The notes under the pieces are model-generated. The model was not told the DNA's origin. It saw only the letters and a program-made list of their open reading frames with translations, and did not search any database. The translations under genes and the position numbers were made by a program. 64,000 bases of DNA, from positions 14,321 to 78,320 of the forward strand of contig NZ_FOAT01000003.1 of assembly GCF_900109655.1 (NCBI RefSeq). The letters are read 5' to 3'. Position 1 is the stretch's first letter; every line of letters begins with the position of its first letter. This document shows, piece after piece, positions 34,623-42,884 of this stretch. This stretch comes from Hominimerdicola alba (GTDB lineage: Bacteria; Bacillota; Clostridia; Oscillospirales; Ruminococcaceae).

Positions 34623-35111
34623 TTATGCAGGCTTGAAAGTCTTGTATTCAGGAACATCGCTCACCTCATAAGCAGGGTCGGGATACTGTCCTACCATTTC
34701 ATCGCCATCCCTTACTATCCAGTGTACAAAGTAAGACTTACCGTTGTCGTCTCTGCTTCTGGGATTGTCAAACTGTCCGATATACATTATACCCGAACCC
34801 TCACCATTTTGGGTGATCGAGCTAAATATTTCTCGTGTAAACTCGGTATCATCAGGCACAGCGTGGGCTCCACGGCAGTCTATCTCCATACCAACACAAT
34901 CGATCTTACTTTCGTCTTCATCGCAGACATATTTACCGATAGTACCCATTAGCACGTTGTACGCAACTTTTGCACTTGCGTTGGATGTGCGCAGTCTGGA
35001 CTTTTTGATGTAGCCCATCAGCGTCGGCACAAGTATTGCTGCGAGTACGCCTATGATCGCGATAACTACTACCAGTTCGACCAGTGTAAAACCTTTCTTG
35101 TTAGTTTTCAT
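34623..35111 (-). CDS. pilA2: Type IV pilin-like protein
   Basis: 162 residues. Class III signal with processing site KKG/FTLVELVVVIAIIGVLAA, the helix continuing to about 35, then a globular domain with three Cys. It is the second of two tandem pilins whose N-terminal 40 residues are nearly the same; such adjacent pil genes are described in Ruminococcus albus (pilA1/pilA2, implicated in adhesion to cellulose). The symbol and order are my inference. ATG 35111 follows GGAGGG. It has its own promoter and terminator, so the two pilins can be expressed separately. Confidence 0.88.
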   Translation of the reverse strand: MKTNKKGFTLVELVVVIAIIGVLAAILVPTLMGYIKKSRLRTSNASAKVAYNVLMGTIGKYVCDEDESKIDCVGMEIDCRGAHAVPDDTEFTREIFSSITQNGEGSGIMYIGQFDNPRSRDDNGKSYFVHWIVRDGDEMVGQYPDPAYEVSDVPEYKTFKPA

Positions 35112-35184
35112 AGTTTTCCCTCCGTAAAATGACACTTATATCCGCGTCCCCAAATATGCGGATATATCATTCCCAATTTACAAT

Positions 35185-35213
35185 AGTATACAACAAATAT
35201 TTTTATTTGTCAA
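35185..35213 (-). promoter_or_regulatory. Promoter of the second pilin gene
   Basis: Minus strand TTGACA (35213-35208), 17 bp, TATACT (35190-35185). The short leader contains an ATATCCGC/GCGGATAT hairpin. Confidence 0.8.
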
Positions 35214-35250
35214 TATATTTTATATGAAATCATTTTGTACAAACATAACA

Positions 35251-35280
35251 AAAAATCGACGGTCATTACGACCGCCGATT
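35251..35280 (-). terminator. Terminator after the first pilin gene
   Basis: AATCG-A-CGGTC / GACCG-C-CGATT stem with one internal mismatch, then TTTTTGTT on the minus strand. Confidence 0.75.
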
Positions 35281-35317
35281 ATTACTTACTTATTGCAAAT
35301 ATTCAAAAGCTTACAGA

Positions 35318-35740
35318 TTAGCCGATCCATGCGGGAATATCAGCAATCTTAGAAGGAGCCTCAGGATACTGACCAATGATCTCGTCGCCATCAGTCTTCT
35401 TCCACTGAGCATACCATACAGCTGTACCATCTGTCTTAACCTTCTCAACGTCAGTTGCAACAACACCTGCACCAGTGCCGTTAGAAGCAAGTTCTTCCTT
35501 AGCAGCTGTTGCTGCCTCGCCGTTATCTACAGAAGTAAGATTACCTTCTGTCTCCAGATCAGCTACATACTCAGCAATAGCGTTGTAAGCGGTCTTTGCA
35601 TTACCATTAGCGGTCTTCAGTCTGGACTTCTTAACATAACCCATCATGCTAGGAACGAGGATTGCTGCGAGCACGCCGATGATCGCAATAACTACTACCA
35701 GCTCAACCAGAGTGAAGCCCTTTTTGTTTGAATTTTTCAT
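35318..35740 (-). CDS. pilA1: Type IV pilin (major pilin candidate)
   Basis: 140 residues. Prepilin peptidase site KKG/FTLVELVVVIAIIGVLAA with Glu at +5, a hydrophobic N-helix, and a small Ala/Thr-rich globular domain without Cys. The strong promoter, its own terminator and a 150-nt structured leader suggest high expression. It would be assembled into pili used to attach to cellulose (R. albus literature), where the homologous pilin was reported to be glycosylated. Start ATG follows TATGGAGGGA. Symbol by analogy. Confidence 0.9.
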   Translation of the reverse strand: MKNSNKKGFTLVELVVVIAIIGVLAAILVPSMMGYVKKSRLKTANGNAKTAYNAIAEYVADLETEGNLTSVDNGEAATAAKEELASNGTGAGVVATDVEKVKTDGTAVWYAQWKKTDGDEIIGQYPEAPSKIADIPAWIG

Positions 35741-35889
35741 AAGAAAATCCCTCCATAATTAAATTATTAAATATTTAGTACCGCGTTTTGCGGATACTGC
35801 CGAAATTAATTGTTTCGGGGTAACGAAACCTTTGCATCGATCGATCGTTTGAAGCTTCATGTTGTTTTCGTTTCCCTTACTGTGTCTAT

Positions 35890-35918
35890 ATTATAACTCA
35901 TGATCTTCGATTTGTCAA
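35890..35918 (-). promoter_or_regulatory. Promoter of the first pilin gene
   Basis: Minus strand TTGACA (35918-35913), 17 bp, TATAAT (35895-35890). The leader (about 35883-35741) holds CGAAA/TTTCG and CCGC/GCGG hairpins. The stretch 35919-36206 is AT-rich without features. Confidence 0.85.
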
Positions 35919-36206
35919 TAGGTTTTTTGAAGTTTTTTTCAAAACATCTCAGTTTTGTCACCTTTCACAAATGCTACATATTTTAACTATTAATCTTATC
36001 CCGATTTGCATTATTTTATAGCCATTGTTGCACATTACATAAGTATTGTCAACTGTTTTCAATCGTTTTCGCCTAATTGTATACTTCAATGCTTTACTTT
36101 ATTAACGGAAGTTTTCAATATAAACCAGGCTGTGATCTTCTCAGATGAATAAAAAATGAAGCCCACAGCTTTATATCACGCCGCCTTTCCTTATATAAAT
36201 ATATGT

Positions 36207-36238
36207 AACGGCACTCCCGACGATGCGGAAGTGCCGTT
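36207..36238 (-). terminator. Terminator after the 36247-38460 gene
   Basis: AACGGCACT / AGTGCCGTT with a 14-nt loop. Confidence 0.65.
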
Positions 36239-36246
36239 TACTATGA

Positions 36247-38460
36247 TCAATCTGTGTCAATGACCTTATTGCATGATACCGCGTACCAGCCCACACCGAA
36301 TATGAACCAGAATACCGGGCTCACGCAGACATAGCTGTCGTTTACTATGCCCACTATCATGAATGCGATGACTGATACATAAGTACCTATCCTGAGATGC
36401 TTGAGCCTGTCATCGGCAGGGTGAAGTATAACCGTCTTAAAGCCCTTTACAAGGAACGCGCCCAGCAGTACCAGCAGTACCAGCAGTGATACCACGCCCG
36501 AATCAACTGCTACGCCCAGATACCAGTTATGGGGCTTGTTTACTACCATCGCGGGGGTCTCGTAGACTTCCAGCAGGCTGGCATAGTCGTACTGCGGAAA
36601 TACCGTCACGAAGTTGCCGCTGCCCTTGCCGATAAGCAGGCAGTCGTCAAGTATGGATATAGTCGAGCCCCAGATGAAGAATCTGCCTGTAACTGCACTG
36701 AGATCTTTCTTGAAAAATTCGGGGCCATTGTAGCTGTTGATAGTATCCTGTGTATACAGACCGTGTACAAAGGGCTTGAACTTATCGTCTTCGTATTTGA
36801 ATATCAGGTTCTTTGAATATCCGAGATCGATATACAGCTTTTCCGAAGCATCGTACCAGCTGAACTTGCAGTTCTTGTATCTGTCGTCCTTGATACTATA
36901 TTTTTTTTCGTCACTTGCGCTTGCTTTAAGCTCATTTCCGTCGGTATCAAAAAATTTCAGACCGGTTTTTCCGTCATCGGCTGCCATACGTGTCACAGTT
37001 ATGCTGTTTCCGCTGTGATCGTCCAGAACAAGGTTTGAACCGTCCTGTTTTATCTCTTTCAGAACATAGTGTTTCTTCGCCATCTTTTTTCTGTATTCTT
37101 CAACGGTGGTCTTGCTTGCCGAACCGTTGTTGACAACTTTATCAAAGCGCGAACTGAAATCATCGCTGGTCTTCATCATAAACACAAATCCACAGACAAG
37201 CACTGCACCTACGCATACGAAAGCTACCAGTGAGGGTATCTTTGCGATATTACCTCTGAACCAGTAGATAACATATATAATAAGGAGAATAGCAGCGCCG
37301 CCAGCAACGGAGTAAAGTCCGCCGGTGGAGTTTGAAAGCACGGCGCAAACCGCTATGCCTGCCGCCGCTAAAAGGCCGAACGTCATTCTTACAATATTCC
37401 TGCTTCCCAGACCCAGTGCCGCTGTCAGCGGGAACATCAGTCCGCAGAAGGAGCCCAGGTAGTTGGAGTTGAAGAAAGTGATATGTACGTTGCTGCTTGT
37501 TGACTTTAGTGTTGTGGCAAGTTCGTACTTTTCGGCCGGTGCGATAAAATGCGCGAAGAAGTCGTTCTCCTGCAAGGCATTTCCATTGTATTCCATCAGT
37601 CCGAATACCGAGCAGGCGAGGGTAGTCAATATCATCGCCCAGCTGAAAAATTCAAGGGACTTTGTATCACAGAAATAATTTATCGCCGCCAGGAATATCA
37701 CAAGATATCCCAGTACACCCAGCAGACCCTCATAGTGCTTGACAATGCCCATCAGCACCAGTTCATGGTTCTCCGAGAATATGCCCGATATTATCAGCAG
37801 CATCGCGTAAGCCCCTACAAGTATGATCGGCAGACGCATATTCTTGTTTCTCAGCGGTATATCTTTCCATTGCTTTTCAATGAAACATTCTTCAACGATG
37901 AAAAGCCCGATAAGTATGACCGCAGCTATTACCACACAGAATTCTTTCTGAAAAAGGAACCAGTCTGTGATCGAACCAGAACTTGATGAGAAATACCTGG
38001 CTGTAACATTAGTCAGCGGCTGAGGGTGCCAGTAGGTTATGTAAGGCAGTATTGCCATGAACACACACATCACCAGCGCGATAACTTTTTTTCGTATCGG
38101 ATAATTGCCTTTTATCGCGACTATCACGCCGTTTTCCTTTTCACGCTTCTCATCCGCTTTTCTCTTTTTTCTTTCTTCCCTGTCGGGCTTGCCGCCATGT
38201 TTTTCTTTCTCAGCCTTTTCTGCGCCATCAGTATCTTCAGCGGCTTCCTCACCGATCACTTCTTCATCGTCATCATCGGAGTCGTAATCATCGTAGCCGC
38301 CCGCTTCTTCTTTCAGTTCTTCCAGTTCCAGCCGGCGCATACGCTCGTCGCGCAGGCGGAGTTTTTCCTTTTCTGACAAGCTCGATTCTTTCAGTGCATT
38401 TTTGAAAACCTCGTCATCGTGCCAGTCAAAATTGAAGTCCAGCAGGTCTTCCCGCTTCAT
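36247..38460 (-). CDS. O-antigen-ligase/PglL-like polytopic protein
   Basis: 737 residues. A charged cytoplasmic N-terminus (about 115 residues), then about twelve membrane helices with a large soluble insert at about 440-560 and the Wzy_C/O-antigen ligase hallmark PHNWYLGVAVDSGVVSLLVL near 675. Members ligate or polymerise lipid-linked glycans, and some (PglL/PilO type) glycosylate type IV pilins. It lies next to two pilin genes, so pilin O-glycosylation is a reasonable guess. I used ATG 38460 (AGAGG upstream); earlier TTG/GTG codons are possible. Confidence 0.8.
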   Translation of the reverse strand: MKREDLLDFNFDWHDDEVFKNALKESSLSEKEKLRLRDERMRRLELEELKEEAGGYDDYDSDDDDEEVIGEEAAEDTDGAEKAEKEKHGGKPDREERKKRKADEKREKENGVIVAIKGNYPIRKKVIALVMCVFMAILPYITYWHPQPLTNVTARYFSSSSGSITDWFLFQKEFCVVIAAVILIGLFIVEECFIEKQWKDIPLRNKNMRLPIILVGAYAMLLIISGIFSENHELVLMGIVKHYEGLLGVLGYLVIFLAAINYFCDTKSLEFFSWAMILTTLACSVFGLMEYNGNALQENDFFAHFIAPAEKYELATTLKSTSSNVHITFFNSNYLGSFCGLMFPLTAALGLGSRNIVRMTFGLLAAAGIAVCAVLSNSTGGLYSVAGGAAILLIIYVIYWFRGNIAKIPSLVAFVCVGAVLVCGFVFMMKTSDDFSSRFDKVVNNGSASKTTVEEYRKKMAKKHYVLKEIKQDGSNLVLDDHSGNSITVTRMAADDGKTGLKFFDTDGNELKASASDEKKYSIKDDRYKNCKFSWYDASEKLYIDLGYSKNLIFKYEDDKFKPFVHGLYTQDTINSYNGPEFFKKDLSAVTGRFFIWGSTISILDDCLLIGKGSGNFVTVFPQYDYASLLEVYETPAMVVNKPHNWYLGVAVDSGVVSLLVLLVLLGAFLVKGFKTVILHPADDRLKHLRIGTYVSVIAFMIVGIVNDSYVCVSPVFWFIFGVGWYAVSCNKVIDTD

Positions 38461-38497
38461 GTGGACCAACACCTCTTTCAATTAATCATACTTAATT

Positions 38498-38526
38498 ATT
38501 ATATCACAGGCTGTTTATATTTTCAA
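38498..38526 (-). promoter_or_regulatory. Promoter of the O-antigen-ligase-like gene
   Basis: Minus strand TTGAAA (38526-38521), 17 bp, TATAAT (38503-38498). Confidence 0.75.
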
Positions 38527-38790
38527 TAGTGTAAATACCGAAATCTCCCATTTAAGAGGATTACACATATAGAGGTTTTGACACGAAGCACTAATCCTTG
38601 GCAGCTCACGCAGGATTTTGCTTTTTCACGCAAAAAAGTCCTAACGCCGGACGGGCGGATTTCGCGGCAACAAACCAGCGCACCAAGAAAACTATGCCGC
38701 GAATCAAAGTGCGCGGTTTATGCGACTGCGTCGGCATATGCCGCGCGCTTTATTCCCTTGTCAGTATACACAGCTTGTGCTTTTTCTCGC

Positions 38791-38827
38791 AAAAAAGTCC
38801 CCGCGAAGCTCTCACACATTCGCGGGG
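38791..38827 (-). terminator. Terminator after the 38867 lipoprotein gene
   Basis: CCCCGCGAA (38799-38807) pairs with TTCGCGGGG (38819-38827), and TTTTTT follows on the minus strand. Confidence 0.8.
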
Positions 38828-38866
38828 TATACTATTATAAATATATAGCTGTAATAATACGGCGAA

Positions 38867-39409
38867 TCATTCTTCGTCGGTAGTTACCTCATCAGCGTCT
38901 TTTGTAATGGTCCAGCTGTAATCAGCCTTTACCTTATCGCTGTACTGTTCCAGCAGCCAGAACTGTGAAGTTTCTTCATTAAAAGCGTATACTCTGCTGT
39001 TATCAGAGGTTATAGCCGCTGTCATGACCAACTCGCGGTCACCGTCAGAACCATCAAATACTTCAAATACATAGCACTTTGTGCCATCTATCTTCTGTTC
39101 GCCAAGATAACCGTAGTATCTCTTAACGTCATTGCCTGCCTTGGGGAAATTCTTATCGACCGACTTGATAACGCGGTCAAAGGACTTTTCAGCCTCCGCA
39201 GGTATCACAGCAAATGTACCATGAGATGAAACTGTAAGACCATCTGTTGTCATCATATCAGCAGCGATATCCTCGCCCTCGGTAGATACCATAAAATCAA
39301 CATCATTTGCTGCCGCGCTCTTTTTGTTCTCTTCAATAAATGAACTCTTTGTACAGCCTGCAAGGGAGATCACAAAACAAACTGCCGCAAGAACTATCTT
39401 TCTTTTCAT
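38867..39409 (-). CDS. Lipoprotein of unknown function
   Basis: 180 residues. Signal peptide MKRKIVLAAVCFVISLAGCT with lipobox LAGC (Cys 19). The rest is a single beta-rich domain (FAVIPAEAEKSFDRVIKSVD, GYLGEQKIDGTKCYVFEVFD) with a Glu-rich tail; no family recognised. ATG 39409 is chosen because GGAGG lies about 12 nt upstream and the signal peptide begins there. Confidence 0.8.
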   Translation of the reverse strand: MKRKIVLAAVCFVISLAGCTKSSFIEENKKSAAANDVDFMVSTEGEDIAADMMTTDGLTVSSHGTFAVIPAEAEKSFDRVIKSVDKNFPKAGNDVKRYYGYLGEQKIDGTKCYVFEVFDGSDGDRELVMTAAITSDNSRVYAFNEETSQFWLLEQYSDKVKADYSWTITKDADEVTTDEE

Positions 39410-39516
39410 ACTCTTATATATCCTCCGTTCAGGAAAAAACATTATCCGTACCCGACTTGACGGATCACCCGATGAACATCATCGGTCTATCTTTCTTACT
39501 TTTTTTCTGTATGAGG

Positions 39517-39545
39517 ATTATATCACACTATTAAATAGTTGTAAA
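39517..39545 (-). promoter_or_regulatory. Promoter of the 38867 lipoprotein gene
   Basis: Minus strand TTTACA (39545-39540), 17 bp, TATAAT (39522-39517). A palindrome AAAACGTTTT lies just upstream, near 39551-39560. The remainder of the 438-bp divergent region shows no gene. Confidence 0.7.
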
Positions 39546-39772
39546 GAGGCAAAACGTTTTCGTCATAAAAATTCCATGTTATGAACAATACCGACAAATG
39601 AGCGGTCTGGTTTTTGTACATTTGCACAATGAAGATACTGGCGCGTAGTATAGTTTACACAAGACATATTTTGTATTCATAGCAAAATGACATGGTATTC
39701 CCGTACAGCTAGTATTCCGTGGTGATAAAAATGCGAGATGTGTTCCCACATATGCAAGGTATGCCGAAGCTA

Positions 39773-39801
39773 TTGCTTTTTCACCCTAGGTCGGTTATAA
39801 T
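39773..39801 (+). promoter_or_regulatory. Promoter of the LytTR operon
   Basis: TTGCTT (39773-39778), 17 bp, TATAAT (39796-39801). Confidence 0.6.
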
Positions 39802-39847
39802 GTAATCAAGATAAGCGCTTATCAAATAACAAAGGAGGCGGTGCAGA

Positions 39848-40294
39848 ATGAAAGTCAGGCTGCTTGTGAGCGAGGAAAAATACACCGAGATATACAAACA
39901 GCTGTCTGCGGCGGGTATCGAGATAGACGACTCTGCCGATCTTATTCTCAGCGAAAACAATGTCTGCGTGAAATACCTTATCGGCAGACAGGGAGATGAT
40001 ATATTCAGGCTGGATGTCAGGGAGATAACACATATAGAAAGCTTTGCCCATGACATAATAGCATACAGCGGAGGTGCGGAGTACAAACTGACAGAACGTC
40101 TGCGCCGCCTGGAGGAGATACTTGATCCCAAGGAATTCATAAGGGTGAGCAATTCAGCTATCGTGGCAGTACACCATATTAAAAGTATACGTCCTGCCAT
40201 ATCACAGAAATATCTGCTGACCCTCACCGATGGCAGCAAAGTCGATGTAACAAGGACATACTATTATATATTCAAGGAATTCCTGGGCATTTAA
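39848..40294 (+). CDS. LytTR-domain DNA-binding regulator
   Basis: 148 residues with no receiver domain. The C-terminal 100 residues form a LytTR domain (FRLDVREITHIESFAHDIIA, LEEILDPKEFIRVSNSAIVAVHHI, LTDGSKVDVTRTYYY). Such stand-alone LytTR proteins often pair with a neighbouring membrane protein that restrains them. Start ATG follows AAAGGAGG. The next gene starts 19 nt after the stop. Confidence 0.9.
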   Translation: MKVRLLVSEEKYTEIYKQLSAAGIEIDDSADLILSENNVCVKYLIGRQGDDIFRLDVREITHIESFAHDIIAYSGGAEYKLTERLRRLEEILDPKEFIRVSNSAIVAVHHIKSIRPAISQKYLLTLTDGSKVDVTRTYYYIFKEFLGI

Positions 40295-40313
40295 AAGAAA
40301 GGAGCTGACAATA

Positions 40314-41051
40314 ATGACACCTATATTTGCAGTAATACTTGCGGCACCTGTGGTGCTTGGCATAACAGTGCTGATATATATGTTTTACTACCGCAGAAAG
40401 ATAAACAAACGCCTTGCGGAGGGCACCATAGTAGGCAAAAAAAGAAAAGGCAAGCCCATGATGCCGCCCATAGTATTTGTGCTGATAACTATCATATGCG
40501 TAAGTGCAGTAACGGCGCTGCTGGTAATAGCACTGAGCATTTTCTCATTCAAGAACTTCACTTCATCAGGAAGTTCCAATGGCGGATTTGACGGTGATCC
40601 GATCGTGGATGTATGCATGGTATATAAAGAAGATCTGGAGAACAGTCCCTTTGAGGGATACAAAACGGGTGACGAAATAAAAGGCTACAAAATGTCCGCA
40701 GAGAAAAACGGAGACTTTACGTTCTATTGTTATTATGTCAATGACAATATGCAGGGCGTTCTTCCCAGACTGATAGTGGTACCTGACACAAAGGCTGATA
40801 CTTCCGGAAAGAGTCTGGGCTTCATAATAAAAGCGGAAGAGGGCAAAAAGGAATTAACTTTCAATGGTTCAGGAGAGCCGTATATGTTCACTTTCGACCG
40901 CGATTCATTTGAAGGCACTATCCGATTTGAAGAATTCTATTTCGATGAAGCACTGAACGGCACCTTACTTAGCTGGGAGGAAAAATCCGAAAAATCAAAA
41001 GCAAAGGGTGTGCTAGAACTGGATATGTCCTATCCCGAACCCGAAGAATGA
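40314..41051 (+). CDS. Two-helix membrane protein, partner of the LytTR regulator
   Basis: 245 residues. Two transmembrane helices (about 2-25 and 45-75) with a short basic cytoplasmic loop between, then an extracytoplasmic beta-rich domain of about 165 residues. It does not match the DUF3021-type proteins that often accompany LytTR regulators. Same operon as the LytTR gene, so a role as its sensor or antagonist is possible but unproven. Start follows AAAGGAG. Confidence 0.75.
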   Translation: MTPIFAVILAAPVVLGITVLIYMFYYRRKINKRLAEGTIVGKKRKGKPMMPPIVFVLITIICVSAVTALLVIALSIFSFKNFTSSGSSNGGFDGDPIVDVCMVYKEDLENSPFEGYKTGDEIKGYKMSAEKNGDFTFYCYYVNDNMQGVLPRLIVVPDTKADTSGKSLGFIIKAEEGKKELTFNGSGEPYMFTFDRDSFEGTIRFEEFYFDEALNGTLLSWEEKSEKSKAKGVLELDMSYPEPEE

Positions 41052-41096
41052 TCAAAAAGTGTGCGGAAACGCGGGCACAATAAAGCAGATTTGTTC

Positions 41097-41134
41097 AAAG
41101 CACTTTTGTCAGGAAACTGACAGAAGTGCTTTTT
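41097..41134 (+). terminator. Terminator of the LytTR operon
   Basis: AAAGCACTTTTGTCAG / CTGACAGAAGTGCTTTTT with a GAAA loop and one mismatch. Confidence 0.9.
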
Positions 41135-41185
41135 GGTCACATGGTTCAGTAGCGGGGCACACTTTTTACGACGCTCCCGGCAAAC

Positions 41186-41215
41186 AAAAACACCCCGCAG
41201 GCTGTCCGCGGGGTG
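41186..41215 (-). terminator. Terminator after the SH3-like protein gene
   Basis: CACCCCGC (41191-41198) pairs with GCGGGGTG (41208-41215), then TTTTTG on the minus strand. Confidence 0.85.
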
Positions 41216-41225
41216 CAAGTATTAT

Positions 41226-41855
41226 TTAGTTCAGTCCTACAGGAGCAGTGAAGTAGTTGCCCCATGCGTAGCCTTTCTGACCGTTGTACTCAACGTAGAA
41301 CCAGTTGTTCTCGTTGCGTATGAAAGTTACCTCAACGCCGCCGGGGATAGTATCCAGTGTAGCGGAGCTTGAAGAAGGCTCGGGATGAAGAAGCACTGCA
41401 CCTGTACAGGTTATCGTCTGTGTATCTTCATCGTCCTCGTCATCATCCTGCTTTTTTGCAGTTTTCTTCTTGGTGGACTTTTTAGAATCTTCACGTTCGG
41501 TAGCCGTTTTGGTCTCGGGTCCATGGTATTCTGTAGATGTTATAGTACCTGTAGCCAGATCACCCTTTTCTGCTCCTGTAAACAAGCTCTTCCAGAAAAG
41601 CATTATTACAACTACAACTATCAGTAACGTCAGCATTATAGCGATGATTCCCTTTACTGCTGCCGATATCTGTGCATCATTTTCCTGCTGTTTTCTTGAT
41701 CTTCTCGCGCCCTGTCTGTTAGGCGAGGGACGTCTTGCGCCCTGTCTGTCCGGTCTGCCTTGCATATTATTGTGCTGGCTCTGTCTGTACTGACCGCTCT
41801 GTCCCTGCATGGGCTGGCGGGAATGATTATTTCTATACTGATTATTCTCGGGCAT
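41226..41855 (-). CDS. Single-pass protein with extracytoplasmic SH3-like domain
   Basis: 209 residues. Gln/Asn/Arg-rich N-terminus (to about 60; GQSGQYRQSQHNNMQG, repeated RQGARR), one transmembrane helix (VKGIIAIMLTLLIVVVVIML), a Lys/Asp linker, and a C-terminal bacterial SH3 domain (about 145-205; IPGGVEVTFIRNENNWFYVE then GQKGYAWGNYF). SH3b domains usually bind peptidoglycan. Start follows GAAAGGAAG. Confidence 0.82.
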   Translation of the reverse strand: MPENNQYRNNHSRQPMQGQSGQYRQSQHNNMQGRPDRQGARRPSPNRQGARRSRKQQENDAQISAAVKGIIAIMLTLLIVVVVIMLFWKSLFTGAEKGDLATGTITSTEYHGPETKTATEREDSKKSTKKKTAKKQDDDEDDEDTQTITCTGAVLLHPEPSSSSATLDTIPGGVEVTFIRNENNWFYVEYNGQKGYAWGNYFTAPVGLN

Positions 41856-41916
41856 TTGCCTGTCTTCCTTTCAAAAAAATAGCGCATCGCGCTCTCACAA
41901 AATATTTTACCTTATT

Positions 41917-41945
41917 ATTATAACGTTTTACAGACAAAATGTCAA
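41917..41945 (-). promoter_or_regulatory. Promoter of the SH3-like protein gene
   Basis: Minus strand TTGACA (41945-41940), 17 bp, TATAAT (41922-41917). Confidence 0.82.
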
Positions 41946-42069
41946 TTAAAATTTGGTTACAGTAAACCTTAGTATTTTCTTAATATTGAAGATATGGACC
42001 TTCCAAAGCCATATACTATATACTGCCCGAAAATTGCGCAGTATATACGTCATTAGCGCATTATCACGG

Positions 42070-42098
42070 TTGACTTGAAGTTCTGCGGGTGGTATAAT
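42070..42098 (+). promoter_or_regulatory. Promoter of the 42142 gene
   Basis: TTGACT (42070-42075), 17 bp, TATAAT (42093-42098). Confidence 0.8.
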
Positions 42099-42141
42099 CA
42101 GTATTGTAGTAAATATATTTTCCGCGAAAGGAATTGATCCA

Positions 42142-42825
42142 ATGAAAAAGATCTCTGCTATTTTTACAGCGGCTGTAATGGCATTTTCGCTGGCACTTCC
42201 CGCATCTGCCGCAAAGCATGAAGACCCCGCTGTTGCTCATATAACCTACGCCGATGCCCCCGAGGGTACTGTCTACACGGATATCCTTATTAAAATGACC
42301 ACCGACGACGAAAGCTACACCGATTTCACACAGCCGCCCCAGGTCTGTGAAGAGGACGCTAAAAACGGTACAGCCCTTGATATAGCAGCCGAAAGCGGCA
42401 TTGCAAAGTACCATGAGGACGGATATGTCAGCCTTTCACTGCACCACAAAAAGGCGGGAGTACTTTGCATATACTCCAATGAGGAAGTGCTGAAAATGGA
42501 TCCGTCCTGCGATTTCATCGACCTCAGCATCAACTACGGTGATTTCAAGGCGGCTTATATAGATGCCGAAGGAAATATCCTGGGTGTGACCTCGGCTTCT
42601 GAAACAGCCTACTCCATGGATACACCCTACGGATTCAGCACAGAGGGCGATTCCCTGACCTTTCAGCGCCACGGAGCGCACCCTCGTACCATATCAATAA
42701 TGATAGCCGCAGCAGCACTGGTGCTGATATCCCTGCCAATAATCATAGGCTTCATAGTCAGCAAACGCAAAAAGCGACTGAAAGCCTCAGAGCGTGCCAA
42801 GGAAACGCAAAATGATCTGAAATAA
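42142..42825 (+). CDS. Secreted protein with C-terminal membrane anchor, unknown
   Basis: 227 residues. Signal peptide MKKISAIFTAAVMAFSLALP (cleavage after ASA), an extracytoplasmic domain of about 155 residues with two Cys, and a transmembrane helix near 188-210 followed by a basic tail. No family recognised. Start follows GCGAAAGGAA. Monocistronic. Confidence 0.78.
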   Translation: MKKISAIFTAAVMAFSLALPASAAKHEDPAVAHITYADAPEGTVYTDILIKMTTDDESYTDFTQPPQVCEEDAKNGTALDIAAESGIAKYHEDGYVSLSLHHKKAGVLCIYSNEEVLKMDPSCDFIDLSINYGDFKAAYIDAEGNILGVTSASETAYSMDTPYGFSTEGDSLTFQRHGAHPRTISIMIAAAALVLISLPIIIGFIVSKRKKRLKASERAKETQNDLK

Positions 42826-42840
42826 GCTACAAACAAAAAC

Positions 42841-42878
42841 AGCGGAAAATGTCGGGCTGTATCCTGACATTTTCCGCT
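42841..42878. terminator. Bidirectional terminator
   Basis: AGCGGAAAATGTC / GACATTTTCCGCT. Serves the 42142 gene and, on the minus strand, the two-component operon. Confidence 0.85.
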
Positions 42879-42884
42879 ATATTT

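Larger units (their letters stand above)
38461..38866. other. Intergenic region with duplicated terminator-like segments
   Basis: Two related segments (about 38612-38640 and 38772-38800) share TGCTTTTTCNCGCAAAAAAG, each next to GC-rich DNA rich in CGCGG. The right one includes a true terminator. No coding frame or tRNA is seen. Confidence 0.5.

Noticed and set aside
35741-35883. Cyclic-di-GMP riboswitch in the leader of the first pilin gene
   Set aside because: A GATGCAAAGG stretch looks vaguely like part of the GEMM motif, but the paired helices and tetraloop receptor of that riboswitch cannot be drawn.
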